Source: Streptomyces sp. SN-593 (GTDB lineage: Bacteria > Actinomycetota > Actinomycetes > Streptomycetales > Streptomycetaceae). From it: a stretch of DNA of 64,000 nt. Where the stretch lies: NCBI RefSeq assembly GCF_016756395.1, contig NZ_AP018365.1, forward strand, positions 6,321,001-6,385,000, in the 5' to 3' direction. A program made the position numbers and the translations under genes. Positions 19,079 to 29,351 of the stretch are shown piece by piece. Within the stretch, counting starts at the first letter, position 1, and each line of letters starts with the position of its first letter. The notes beneath the pieces are model-generated. The model saw nothing but the letters and a program-made list of their open reading frames with translations. It ran no database searches and had not been told where the DNA came from.

Positions 19079-20671
19079 ATGCCTCTCACGCTCGCGTCGC
19101 TCGCGCACCACACGTCGCTCAGGCTCACCGCGCTCGCCGCGGGCGAGCGGCTCGGCGCGCAGGTGCGCTGGGTGCACACCAGCGAGCTGGAGGACCCCGC
19201 GCCCTACCTGGAGGGCGGCGAACTCCTCCTCACCACCGGCCTGAAGCTGGACACGGCCGACACCGGGGCGGTGGCCGCCTACGTGCGGCGGCTGGCGGCG
19301 GCCGGCGTGGTCGGGCTCGGGTTCGGCGTCGGCGTGGGCCACGACGAGGTGCCGCGGGCGCTGGTCGAGGCCGCGCAGGAGGCCGGCCTGCCCCTGCTGG
19401 AGGTGCCGCGGGCCACGCCCTTCATCGCGATCAGCAAGGCGGTGTCGGCGGCGGTGGCCGCCGACCGGTACCAGGCGGTGACGGCCGGCTTCGAGGCGCA
19501 GCGGGAGCTCACCAGGGCGGCGCTGGCGCCCGACGGGACCGCCGCGCTGCTGGCCCGGCTGGCCGCGCACCTCAACGGCTGGGCGGCGCTGTACGACGCG
19601 TCCGGCGCGGTACTGGCCGCGGCACCGGAGTGGGCGGGGCGCAGGGCCGCGCGGCTGGGCGGCGAGATCGACCGGCTGCGGGCCGTGCCGGCGCCCGCGA
19701 GCGCGGCGGTGGCCGGCCCGGCCGGCAGCGAGGACCGGGTCGAGCTCCAGTCGCTGGGCACCGGGCGGCGGCCGCGCGGCTTCCTCGCGGTCGGCACCGA
19801 GGAGCGCCTCGACACCTCCGCGCGGTACGTCGTGCACGCCGCGGTCGCGCTGCTGACGCTGTCGCTCGAACAGTCCCGGGCCCTGGTCGCCGCCCAGGGC
19901 CGGCTCTCCGCGGCGCTGTTGCGGATGCTGCTGGCCGGCGAGACCGAGCACGCCCGCGCCACCGCCGGGCCGCTGTACGGCACGCTCCTGGACGCGCCGG
20001 TGCGGATGCTCGTCGCCGAGGCGGGCGGAAGCGCGGCCGGCGCACAGGCGCCGCTCGGGTCGGAGGCGCCGCAGGGCGTCGAGGCACCCGGGCTCCCCGA
20101 GGCGCTGGCGCTGCTGGCCGAGCGCACGGAGGCCGCCGCGGTCCGCGCCGCCGAACCCGTCCTGGTCGTCACCGAGGGCGAGCGGCTGATCGTGCTCGCG
20201 GCCGAGGGCGCCGCGGCGCTCACCGTGGCCGCCGACCTGGCCGGGGCCGAGGAGGGGGTGGCGGTCGGCGTGTCGGCGCCGGTCGATCCCGCCGACGCGC
20301 CCACCGCCCGCGGCCAGGCCGAACGCGCCCTCGCGGTGGCCCGGCGGCGCGGTGTGAACCTGGTCGAGCACGGCGAGGTCGGGGTCGGCTCGGTGGTCCC
20401 GCTGCTCGCCGACGACGCGGTGCGCGCCTTCGCGGAGGGGCTGCTGCGGCCGCTGCGGGAACACGACGCGACCTCGCGGGGGGACCTGGTGGCGTCGCTC
20501 GCCGCGTGGCTGGCCCGCCACGGCCAGTGGGACGCCGCCGCCGCGGACCTCGGCGTGCACCGGCACACCCTGCGGTACCGCATGCGGAGGGTCGAGGAGA
20601 TCCTCGGGCGCTCCCTGGACGACCCGGACGTGCGCATGGAGCTGTGGCTCGCCCTCAAGACGGAGCAGTGA
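19079..20671 (+). CDS. PucR family transcriptional regulator
   Basis: A 530-residue activator of the PucR/CdaR type. The ATG at 19079 (MPLTLASLAHHTSLRLTAL) is the normal start. Residues 1-130 form the PucR ligand-sensing domain (VHTSELEDPAPYLEGGELLLTTG), the middle is a GAF/GGDEF-like domain, and the C-terminus carries the HTH_30 domain (WDAAAADLGVHRHTLRYRMRRVEEILGRSLDDPDVR). Relatives control purine, polyamine and GABA catabolism. It lies between GabT-linked genes and an aldehyde dehydrogenase, so the flanking catabolic genes are its likely targets; this is inferred from position. Confidence 0.9.
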   Translation: MPLTLASLAHHTSLRLTALAAGERLGAQVRWVHTSELEDPAPYLEGGELLLTTGLKLDTADTGAVAAYVRRLAAAGVVGLGFGVGVGHDEVPRALVEAAQEAGLPLLEVPRATPFIAISKAVSAAVAADRYQAVTAGFEAQRELTRAALAPDGTAALLARLAAHLNGWAALYDASGAVLAAAPEWAGRRAARLGGEIDRLRAVPAPASAAVAGPAGSEDRVELQSLGTGRRPRGFLAVGTEERLDTSARYVVHAAVALLTLSLEQSRALVAAQGRLSAALLRMLLAGETEHARATAGPLYGTLLDAPVRMLVAEAGGSAAGAQAPLGSEAPQGVEAPGLPEALALLAERTEAAAVRAAEPVLVVTEGERLIVLAAEGAAALTVAADLAGAEEGVAVGVSAPVDPADAPTARGQAERALAVARRRGVNLVEHGEVGVGSVVPLLADDAVRAFAEGLLRPLREHDATSRGDLVASLAAWLARHGQWDAAAADLGVHRHTLRYRMRRVEEILGRSLDDPDVRMELWLALKTEQ

Positions 20672-20700
20672 GACGGATCAGTGAGACGGAGCGGTGCGGG

Positions 20701-20755
20701 GGCGCCCCGGACCTTCCGGGGCGCCGGTGCCCGGTCCCCCAACCGACCGGGCACC
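20701..20755 (+). terminator. tandem terminator hairpins after the PucR gene
   Basis: Two adjacent perfect hairpins: 10-bp arms 20701-20710/20716-20725 with a 5-base loop, and 11-bp arms 20726-20736/20745-20755 with an 8-base loop. They start 29 bases after the pucR-type stop and isolate it from the next dehydrogenase gene. Confidence 0.75.
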
Positions 20756-20921
20756 CGGTGGGCGGCGGAGGTTCCACCGCGCGCTCGGCGGGCACGCCCC
20801 CCACTCCGGGGGTGATCGGGCGGTCCGGCGCGGGTCGCTGGCCAATCCGTAGCGGAGGACGGCGGTCGTGCTCCACCGCGGACAACAAAGCGCCCCGCAC
20901 CTGCGAACTAGCGTGGGGCCC

Positions 20922-22382
20922 ATGACGACCATAGACACAGCGCCGCACGCGTTCTGGCTCGCCGGCCGCCCGGTCCGCGGCGCGCAGGAGTTCGACGTGA
21001 CCAGCTCGTGGGACGGCGGCCTGGTCGGCCGGGTCTCGGTCCCCGACGAGGAGCAGGTCGAGCAGGCCGTCGCGGCGGCGGCCGCGGCCACCGACGCGTT
21101 CGCGGCGACCCCCGCCCACGTGCGCGCCGCGGCGCTCGACCACGTGGCGAAGCGGCTCGCGGAGCGCGCCGGGGAACTGGCCGCGCTGATCACCGCGGAG
21201 AACGGCAAGCCGTTGAAGTGGGCACGCGGCGAGGTCGGCCGCGCGGTGTCGGTGTTCCGGCTCGCCGCCGAGGAGGCTCGGCGCTTCAACAGCGGCGAGG
21301 CGCAGCGCCTGGACACCGACCCGGGCGGCGTCGGCCGGCTGGCGCTGACCCGCCGCTTCCCGCGCGGCCCGGTGCTGGGCATCGCGCCGTTCAACTTCCC
21401 GCTGAACCTGGTCGCGCACAAGGTCGCCCCGGCGATCGCGGTCGGCGCGCCCATCATCCTCAAGCCCGCGCCGGCCACCCCGCTGTCCGCGCTGGTGCTC
21501 GGCGAGCTGCTGGCCGAGACCGAGGGGCTGCCGGAGGGCGCCTGGAGCGTGCTGCCGGTGCCGAACGACCGGATGCCCGAGCTGGTGCGCGACCCGCGGC
21601 TGCCGGTGATCTCGTTCACCGGGTCGGACACCGTCGGCTACCAGATCGCGGACTCGGTGCCGCGCAAGCACGTCACGCTGGAGCTGGGCGGGAACGCCGC
21701 GGCCGTGGTGCTCGCGGACTGGTCGAGCGAGGAGGACCTGGAGTGGGCGGCGACCCGGATCGCCACCTTCGCCAACTACCAGGCGGGCCAGTCCTGCATC
21801 TCGGTGCAGCGGGTCATCGCCGACGCCTCGGTGTACGACGCGCTCGCCGAGAAGGTCGTCGCCAAGGTGCGCGCCCAGGTCACCGGCGACCCGACCGACG
21901 AGGCCACCGACGTCGGCCCGCTGGTCAGCGAGGCGGCCGCGGAGCGCGTGGAGCAGTGGGTGGACGACGCCGTCGCCAAGGGCGCGAAGCTGCTCACCGG
22001 CGGCACCCGGGAGGGCGCGGCGTACGCGCCGACGGTGCTCGCCGAGCTGCCCGCCGACGCGGTGCTGGCCACCGCGGAGGCGTTCGGGCCGGTGCTGTCG
22101 CTGCACCGCGCCGACGGCGTGGCGGAGGCGTTCGCGGCCGTCAACGACTCGCGGTTCGGTCTTCAGACCGGCGTGTTCACCCACGACCTGCAGACCGCCT
22201 TCCGGGCCCACCGGGAGCTGGAGGTCGGCGGCGTGATCATCGGCGACGCGCCCTCCTACCGCGCCGACCAGATGCCCTACGGCGGGGTCAAGGACTCCGG
22301 GCAGGGCCGCGAGGGCGTCAAGTTCGCGATGGACGACTACACCTACGAGCGGGTGCTGGTGCTGACCGGGCTCGACCTGTAG
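20922..22382 (+). CDS. NAD(P)-dependent aldehyde dehydrogenase, GABA/polyamine locus
   Basis: A 486-residue aldehyde dehydrogenase starting at the ATG at 20922 (MTTIDTAPHAFWLAGRPVRG). The catalytic Cys is in YQAGQSCISVQR and the general base Glu in HVTLELGGNAAAVV. GIAPFNFPLNLVAHKVAPAI and APSYRADQMPYGGVKDSGQG are typical of the lactaldehyde/phosphonoacetaldehyde/succinate-semialdehyde branch. Succinate semialdehyde made by GabT would be a sensible substrate, but sequence alone does not fix this. Strong hairpins flank the gene on both sides, so it is a monocistronic unit. Confidence 0.87.
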   Translation: MTTIDTAPHAFWLAGRPVRGAQEFDVTSSWDGGLVGRVSVPDEEQVEQAVAAAAAATDAFAATPAHVRAAALDHVAKRLAERAGELAALITAENGKPLKWARGEVGRAVSVFRLAAEEARRFNSGEAQRLDTDPGGVGRLALTRRFPRGPVLGIAPFNFPLNLVAHKVAPAIAVGAPIILKPAPATPLSALVLGELLAETEGLPEGAWSVLPVPNDRMPELVRDPRLPVISFTGSDTVGYQIADSVPRKHVTLELGGNAAAVVLADWSSEEDLEWAATRIATFANYQAGQSCISVQRVIADASVYDALAEKVVAKVRAQVTGDPTDEATDVGPLVSEAAAERVEQWVDDAVAKGAKLLTGGTREGAAYAPTVLAELPADAVLATAEAFGPVLSLHRADGVAEAFAAVNDSRFGLQTGVFTHDLQTAFRAHRELEVGGVIIGDAPSYRADQMPYGGVKDSGQGREGVKFAMDDYTYERVLVLTGLDL

Positions 22383-22418
22383 CGGGCACCCGGCGGCCGC
22401 GCAGGCCGCCCGGGGCAC

Positions 22419-22459
22419 GACGGCCGGGCCGCCGACAGCGCGTCGGCGGCCCGGCCGTC
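22419..22459 (+). terminator. strong terminator hairpin after the aldehyde dehydrogenase
   Basis: Perfect 18-bp arms (22419-22436 and 22442-22459) with a 5-base loop AGCGC, followed by a T-containing stretch TTCTGT. This is among the longest perfect stems in the window. Confidence 0.85.
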
Positions 22460-22533
22460 CTTCTGTGGCCGGTTCGCCCGATGTCGGATAGGACGGACAC
22501 GTACACCGGTCCTCCCCGGAGGTGACGCCCACC

Positions 22534-24456
22534 GTGTCCGCACCCACCGCAACGCGCAACGTCTCGGAACGCGAGGCCCGGCAGGTCGCCGAGGCCGCCC
22601 GCGAGCAGGAATGGCACCGGCCCAGCTTCGCCAAGGAGCTGTTCCTCGGCCGGTTCCGGCTCGACCTGATCCACCCGCACCCGCTGCCCTCGCCCGAGGC
22701 GGTGGCGACGGGCGAGGCGTTCCTCGCCCGGCTCGGCGACTTCCTGCGGACCGAGGTGGACGCCGCCCGGATCGAGCGCGAGGCGCTCATCCCCGACGAG
22801 GTGGTGCGCGGTCTGAAGGAGCTGGGCGCCTTCGGCATGAAGATCGACACGGCCTACGGCGGCCTCGGCCTCACCCAGGTGTACTACAACAAGGCGCTGG
22901 CCATGGTCGGCTCGGTGAGCCCCGCGGTGGGCGCGCTGCTGTCGGCCCACCAGTCGATCGGCGTGCCACAGCCGCTGAAGATGTTCGGCACCCAGGAGCA
23001 GAAGGACGCCTTCCTGCCGCGCTGCGCGCGCACCGACATCAGCGCCTTCCTGCTCACCGAGCCGGACGTCGGCTCCGATCCGGCCCGGCTGGCCACCACG
23101 GCGGTGCCGGACGGGGACGACTACCTGCTCGACGGCGTCAAGCTGTGGACCACCAACGGCGTCGTCGCCGACCTGCTCGTGGTGATGGCCCGGGTGCCGC
23201 GGTCCGAGGGCCACCCCGGCGGCATCAGCGCCTTCGTGGTCGAGGGGGACGCCGAGGGCGTCACCGTGGAGCACCGCAACGCCTTCATGGGGTTGCGCGG
23301 CATCGAGAACGGCGTCACCCGCCTGCACCGGGTACGGGTGCCCGCGGCCCACCGGATCGGCCCCGAGGGCGCCGGCCTGAAGATCGCGCTCACCACCCTG
23401 AACACCGGCCGGCTCTCGCTGCCCGCGGCCTGCGTCGGAACGGCCAAGTGGTGCCTGAAGGTGGCCAGGGAGTGGTCGGCCGCCCGCGAGCAGTGGGGCA
23501 AGCCGATCGCCGAGCACGAGGCGGTCGGCGCGAAGATCGCCTACATGGCGGCCACCACGTTCGCCCTGGAGGCGGTGGTCGACCTCTCCTCGCAGATGGC
23601 CGACGAGGACCGCAACGACATCCGCATCGAGGCCGCGCTCGCCAAGCTCTTCGGCTCCGAGGCGGCCTGGAAGATCGCCGACGAGCTGGTGCAGGTCCGC
23701 GGCGGCCGCGGCTTCGAGACCGCCGACTCGCTCGCCGCCCGCGGCGAGCGCCCGATCCCCGCCGAGCAGATGCTGCGCGACCTGCGGATCAACCGGATCT
23801 TCGAGGGCTCCACCGAGATCATGCACCTGCTGATCGCCCGCGAGGCCGTGGACGCCCACCTGTCGGTCGCCGGCGACCTCATCGACCCCGACAGCACCCT
23901 TGCCGACAAGGCCAGGGCGGGCGCCAGGGCCGGCGGCTTCTACGCCCGGTGGCTGCCGAAGCTCGTCGCCGGTCCGGGCCAGCTTCCCACCTCCTACGCG
24001 GAGTTCGGCCGGCTCGCCGGACACCTGCGGTTCGTCGAGCGCGCCTCCCGCAAGCTCGCGCGCAGCACCTTCTACGCCATGTCCCGCTGGCAGGGCCGGA
24101 TGGAGCTGAAGCAGAACTTCCTGGCCAGGATCGTGGACATCGGGGCCGAGCTGTTCGCGATGAGCGCGGTGTGCGTGCGCGCCGAGCACCTGGCCGCCCG
24201 GGGCGGGAACGGTGCGGCCGCCCGCGGGCTCGCCGACGCGTTCTGCCGCCAGTCCCGGATCCGGGTGGAGGAGCTGTTCGGCCGGCTGTGGACCAACACC
24301 GACGACGCCGACCGCCGCCTGGCCCGGGCGGTCCGCGACGGCGCGGTCGGCTGGCTGGAGGAGGGCATCGCGGACACCGGTGCGGAGGGCGCGTGGATCG
24401 CCGACGCGAGCCCGGGCCCGGCCACCACCGGGAACGTGCGGCGCCCGGTGCGCTGA
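22534..24456 (+). CDS. acyl-CoA dehydrogenase (long, VLCAD/ACAD9-like architecture)
   Basis: A 640-residue FAD enzyme from the GTG at 22534; the GTG at 22522 would overlap the GGAGGTG ribosome-binding site. The acyl-CoA dehydrogenase core covers about residues 60-430: FGMKIDTAYGGLGLTQVYYN, FLLTEPDVGSDPARLATTA (FAD/substrate loop), and VQVRGGRGFETAD with MLRDLRINRIFEGSTEIMHL. An extra helical C-terminal domain of about 200 residues, as in VLCAD/ACAD9 enzymes, may mediate dimer or membrane contact. It catalyses the first step of fatty-acyl-CoA beta-oxidation. It is not clearly part of the polyamine locus. Confidence 0.88.
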   Translation: MSAPTATRNVSEREARQVAEAAREQEWHRPSFAKELFLGRFRLDLIHPHPLPSPEAVATGEAFLARLGDFLRTEVDAARIEREALIPDEVVRGLKELGAFGMKIDTAYGGLGLTQVYYNKALAMVGSVSPAVGALLSAHQSIGVPQPLKMFGTQEQKDAFLPRCARTDISAFLLTEPDVGSDPARLATTAVPDGDDYLLDGVKLWTTNGVVADLLVVMARVPRSEGHPGGISAFVVEGDAEGVTVEHRNAFMGLRGIENGVTRLHRVRVPAAHRIGPEGAGLKIALTTLNTGRLSLPAACVGTAKWCLKVAREWSAAREQWGKPIAEHEAVGAKIAYMAATTFALEAVVDLSSQMADEDRNDIRIEAALAKLFGSEAAWKIADELVQVRGGRGFETADSLAARGERPIPAEQMLRDLRINRIFEGSTEIMHLLIAREAVDAHLSVAGDLIDPDSTLADKARAGARAGGFYARWLPKLVAGPGQLPTSYAEFGRLAGHLRFVERASRKLARSTFYAMSRWQGRMELKQNFLARIVDIGAELFAMSAVCVRAEHLAARGGNGAAARGLADAFCRQSRIRVEELFGRLWTNTDDADRRLARAVRDGAVGWLEEGIADTGAEGAWIADASPGPATTGNVRRPVR

Positions 24457-24555
24457 GGAGCCGTACGCCCGCGGCCGGGGCGCCGCGCACCGCCGGTTCG
24501 GGCGGGTGCGGAGCCGCGCACAGCCTCCGGGCGTACGCTGGCCGGCGCCCCCTGC

Positions 24556-24579
24556 CGACCGGCGCACCGACCGGCGCAC
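24556..24579. repeat. 12-bp tandem duplication in the dxr upstream region
   Basis: CGACCGGCGCAC occurs twice in direct succession (24556-24567, 24568-24579). A perfect 9-bp-arm hairpin (24638-24646/24659-24667) follows, ending 10 bases before the dxr start. Otherwise the 220-base gap after the acyl-CoA dehydrogenase holds no gene. Confidence 0.6.
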
Positions 24580-24676
24580 CGGGGCGCGTACCGACCACCC
24601 GCCTACACCGCCCGCCACCCGCCGCGACCCCGCCCGACCCGGGCCCGTGCGTGGGAGGGGGCCCGGGCAGGACACA

Positions 24677-25936
24677 ATGACCTCCATGACGGACGCTCTC
24701 GCTGACCCGCACTACCGCCCGCACGTGCCCGCCGGACCCGACGACGGGCCCCGGGAGATCGTGATCCTCGGCTCGACCGGCTCGATCGGCACCCAGGCCA
24801 TCGACGTGGTGCTGCGCAACCCCGACCGGTTCCGGGTGGTCGCGCTGTCCGCCGCGGGCGGGCGGGTCGCGCTGCTGGCCGAGCAGGCGCACCGGCTGGA
24901 CGTGCGCACCGTCGCCGTCGCCGACGAGAAGGCGGTCCCCGCGCTGCGCGAGGCGCTGGCCGGGCACTACGGCGGCCGGCCGCTGCCGGAGATCCTCGCC
25001 GGGCCGCAGGCCGCCACCGAGGCCGCGGCCCTGCCGTGCCACTCCGTGCTGAACGGCATCACCGGCTCCATCGGCCTGCGGCCCACACTCGCCGCGCTGG
25101 CCGCCGACCGGGTGCTGATCCTCGCCAACAAGGAGTCGCTGATCGTCGGCGGCCCGCTGGTGAAGGCGCTCGCCAAGCCCGGCCAGGTCGTGCCGGTCGA
25201 CTCCGAGCACTCCGCGCTCTTCCAGGCGCTGCTGGGCGGTGCCCGCGCCGAGGTCCGCAAGCTGGTCGTCACCGCCTCCGGCGGGCCGTTCCGCGGCCGC
25301 ACCCGCGCCGAACTGGCCGGTGTCACCGTCGAGCAGGCGATGGCCCACCCGACCTGGGACATGGGGCCGGTGGTGACGATCAACTCCGCGACCCTGGTCA
25401 ACAAGGGCCTGGAGGTCATCGAGGCGCACCTGCTCTTCGACGTCCCCTTCGACCGGATCGAGGTCGTCGTCCACCCGCAGTCCTACATTCACTCGATGGT
25501 GGAGTTCACCGACGGCTCCACCCTCGCGCAGGTCAGCCCGCCCGACATGCGGATGCCGATCGCGCTGGGCCTGGGCTGGCCGCACCGGGTGCCGGACGCC
25601 GCGCCGGGCGTCGACTGGACGAAGGCGGCCACCTGGGAGTTCTTCCCGCTCGACGACGACGCGTTCCCCTCCGTCGCACTGGCCCGACATGTCGGTAGCC
25701 TCGGGGGCACCGCGCCCGCGGTGTTCAACGCGGCCAACGAGGAATGCGTCGAAGCCTTCCGCGCCGGCCGGCTGCCGTTCACCGGGATCGTGGACACCGT
25801 CGCCAAGGTCGTCGAGGAGCACGGCACACCGGCGTCGGGAACTCGGCTGCGGGTCGAGGACGTCCTCGAAGCGGAGACCTGGGCGCGGGCCCGGGCCGGC
25901 GAACTGGCGCAAGCAACGGAGGCAGCAGGCGTATGA
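24677..25936 (+). CDS. dxr: 1-deoxy-D-xylulose 5-phosphate reductoisomerase
   Basis: A 419-residue NADPH-dependent enzyme that makes 2-C-methyl-D-erythritol 4-phosphate, the second step of the MEP isoprenoid pathway. The NADPH fold begins at EIVILGSTGSIGTQAIDVVLRN; LANKESLIVGGPLVK, PVDSEHSALFQALL and TINSATLVNKGLEVIEAHLLF hold metal and substrate residues. The ATG at 24677 has AGGAC just upstream; a second ATG lies 9 bases on. Its stop overlaps the start of the site-2-protease-like gene, and ispG follows, so MEP genes flank that gene in a single unit. Confidence 0.95.
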   Translation: MTSMTDALADPHYRPHVPAGPDDGPREIVILGSTGSIGTQAIDVVLRNPDRFRVVALSAAGGRVALLAEQAHRLDVRTVAVADEKAVPALREALAGHYGGRPLPEILAGPQAATEAAALPCHSVLNGITGSIGLRPTLAALAADRVLILANKESLIVGGPLVKALAKPGQVVPVDSEHSALFQALLGGARAEVRKLVVTASGGPFRGRTRAELAGVTVEQAMAHPTWDMGPVVTINSATLVNKGLEVIEAHLLFDVPFDRIEVVVHPQSYIHSMVEFTDGSTLAQVSPPDMRMPIALGLGWPHRVPDAAPGVDWTKAATWEFFPLDDDAFPSVALARHVGSLGGTAPAVFNAANEECVEAFRAGRLPFTGIVDTVAKVVEEHGTPASGTRLRVEDVLEAETWARARAGELAQATEAAGV

Positions 25937-27012
25937 CGGCACTCATGACGGTCCTCGGCATAGTCGTCTTCGCCGTCGGTCTGATGATCTCCATCGCGTG
26001 GCACGAGCTGGGCCACCTGATGTGGGCCAAGATCTTCAGGATCCGCGTGCCGCAGTACATGGTCGGCTTCGGCCCCACGCTGTGGTCGCGGCGCAAGGGC
26101 GACACCGAGTACGGCTTCAAGGCGATCCCGCTGGGCGGCTACATCCGGATGATCGGCATGTTCCCGCCCGGCGAGGACGGCCGGGTCACCGCCCGCTCCA
26201 CCTCGCCGTGGCGCAGCATGATCGAGGACGCCAGGACCGCCGCGTACGAGGAGCTCCAACCGGGCGACGAGACGCGGATGTTCTACACGCGCAAGCCGTG
26301 GAAGCGCGTGATCGTCATGTTCGCCGGGCCGTTCATGAACCTCGTGCTCGCCGTCGCGCTCTTCCTCACCGTCTTCATGGGCTTCGGCATCAGCATGTCG
26401 ACGACCGTGGTCGGCCAGGTCAGCGACTGCGTGATCTCGCAGGCCGACACCTCGCACCGCGACCCGGACAACCCGTGCCGCCCCACCGACCCGGTCGCGC
26501 CCGCCAAGACCGCCGGCCTCAAGGCGGGCGACAAGTTCGTGGAGTTCGACGGCAAGCCGGTCAAGAGCTGGTCGGAGCTGTCCGAGGACATCCGCAAGGG
26601 CGCCGGCCCGGCGACGATCGTGGTGCTGCGCGACGGCCGGCGGGTCACCCTGCACCCGGACATCACCACCAACACGGTGGCCAGGACCGACAGCGACGGG
26701 AACCCGACCGACGGCGACCCGGTGAAGGCCGGCTTCCTCGGCTTCAGCCCGGCCAGCCACATCCAGCCGCTCGGCTTCGCCGACTCCGTGGACCACATGG
26801 GCGACATGGCCAGGCAGGGCGTGGACTCGCTGGTGTCGCTGCCCCAGCGCATCCCCGACCTGTGGAACGCCGCCTTCCACCACGCCCCGCGCAAGGCCGA
26901 CTCGCCGATGGGCGTGGTCGGCGCGGCCCGGGTCGGCGGCGAGGTCTTCGCGATGAAGGAACCGGCCATCGACCGGGTGGTGACGATGAGAGTCGCGGGC
27001 GCGGTGTCGTAA
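25933..27012 (+). CDS. M50 family (RseP/site-2 protease-like) membrane metalloprotease, C-terminally truncated
   Basis: 359 residues. The first helix carries the zinc motif HELGH (His24, Glu25, His28), and VIVMFAGPFMNLVLAVALFL is the next conserved helix. A PDZ domain follows (about 175-260: KTAGLKAGDKFVEFDGKPV). Actinobacterial members normally continue for about 70 residues with a last helix containing NxxPxxxLDGG, which supplies the third zinc ligand. Here the frame reaches GGEVFAMKEPAIDRVVTM, then diverges to RVAGAVS and stops, and no other frame encodes the missing part. It is coupled to dxr and followed by ispG after 61 bases. Activity is doubtful. Confidence 0.85.
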   Translation: MTALMTVLGIVVFAVGLMISIAWHELGHLMWAKIFRIRVPQYMVGFGPTLWSRRKGDTEYGFKAIPLGGYIRMIGMFPPGEDGRVTARSTSPWRSMIEDARTAAYEELQPGDETRMFYTRKPWKRVIVMFAGPFMNLVLAVALFLTVFMGFGISMSTTVVGQVSDCVISQADTSHRDPDNPCRPTDPVAPAKTAGLKAGDKFVEFDGKPVKSWSELSEDIRKGAGPATIVVLRDGRRVTLHPDITTNTVARTDSDGNPTDGDPVKAGFLGFSPASHIQPLGFADSVDHMGDMARQGVDSLVSLPQRIPDLWNAAFHHAPRKADSPMGVVGAARVGGEVFAMKEPAIDRVVTMRVAGAVS

Positions 27013-27073
27013 TCTCGATGCCGGAGCCCGCTCACGCCGGGACCTCGTTCCACACCTTGGGGATGCCACGCAG

Positions 27074-28228
<1,155 letters not shown>

Positions 28229-28361
28229 CCGCACGCCTTCGGCCGGGTGCCGCGTCCGGCGTGCCGCACGCGACACCCGCCACGCCCGACCGCAGCCCCG
28301 TACGGTGCCCGCGGACCTCCTCGCCCGCCGAGGAGCCCGGCCCGTACGCTCAGGGGTGCCC

Positions 28362-29207
28362 GTGCTGACCCAACCGACCGCGCGCGTCCTCGAACCCGGC
28401 GACCTCGACGCCGCCCTCGCGGTGCTGGACCGCGACCCGGTCGCCAACGCCTTCGTCACCTCCCGGGTGAACATCGCCGGCCTCGACCCGTGGCGGCTCG
28501 GCGGCGAGATGTGGGGCTGGTACTCCGGCGGACGCCTCACCTCGCTGTGCTACGCGGGCGCCAACCTCGTGCCGATCTGCGCGACGCCCGAGGCGGTCAG
28601 CGCCTTCGCCGACCGGGCCCGCCGGGCCGGCCGCCGCTGCTCGTCGATCGTCGGCCCGGCCGAGGCGACCGCCGACCTGTGGGCGCGCCTCGAACCGTAC
28701 TGGGGCCCGGCCCGGGAGATCCGTGCCCGGCAGCCCCTGATGACCACGCGCGCGCTGCCCGCCGACGTCGCCCCCGACCCGCTCGTGCGCCGGGTCCGGC
28801 GCAACGAGATGGAGGTGGTCATGCCCGCGTGCGTGGCCATGTTCACCGAGGAGGTCGGGATCTCGCCGCTGGCCGGCGACGGCGGGCTGCTGTACCAGGC
28901 ACGGGTCGCCGAACTCGTCTCCGCCGGGCGGGCGTTCGCCCGGATCGAGAACGGCGAGGTGGTCTTCAAGGCGGAACTCGGCGCCGTCACCCGGCACACC
29001 TGCCAGATCCAGGGCGTCTGGGTCGCGCCCGCGTACCGCGGCCGCGGGCTGTCCGAGACCGGCATGGCCGCGGTGCTGCACTACGCCCTGCGCGACGTCG
29101 CCCCGGTCGCCAGCCTCTACGTCAACGACTTCAACACCCCCGCGCGCGCCGCCTACCGCCGTGTCGGCTTCACCGAGGTCGGCGCCCTGATGTCGGTCCT
29201 CTTCTGA
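28362..29207 (+). CDS. GNAT family N-acetyltransferase with N-terminal DUF4081-type domain
   Basis: About 281 residues from the GTG at 28362 (MLTQPTARVLEPGDLDAALA); the GTG at 28356 is an alternative. The N-terminal half is the DUF4081 type common in actinobacteria. The C-terminal GNAT fold has the acetyl-CoA loop in VWVAPAYRGRGLSETGMAAVLHYAL and ends FNTPARAAYRRVGFTEVG. The acceptor is unknown. A hexamer TACGCT at about 28345 could be a -10 element with a very short leader. The gene regularly follows ispG in streptomycetes, from memory. Confidence 0.85.
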   Translation: MLTQPTARVLEPGDLDAALAVLDRDPVANAFVTSRVNIAGLDPWRLGGEMWGWYSGGRLTSLCYAGANLVPICATPEAVSAFADRARRAGRRCSSIVGPAEATADLWARLEPYWGPAREIRARQPLMTTRALPADVAPDPLVRRVRRNEMEVVMPACVAMFTEEVGISPLAGDGGLLYQARVAELVSAGRAFARIENGEVVFKAELGAVTRHTCQIQGVWVAPAYRGRGLSETGMAAVLHYALRDVAPVASLYVNDFNTPARAAYRRVGFTEVGALMSVLF

Positions 29208-29351
29208 GCCCCGCCCGCCTCGCGGCCCCCCAGGAGCGCCGCCCGGCGGGTGCCCCCGCCTCCCGGCACCGGCGCGCCCTCCGGCCCACTCAGGACACCG
29301 GGAGGGTTCCGGCGGGCGGGAGGCGATCGGGAGGCGATAAGGTCGCGCGTC

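Noticed and set aside
27013..27073. A frameshift explaining the short site-2 protease
   Set aside because: None of the frames between the stop and ispG encodes the NxxPxxxLDGG helix, and only 61 bases remain, too few for the missing segment.
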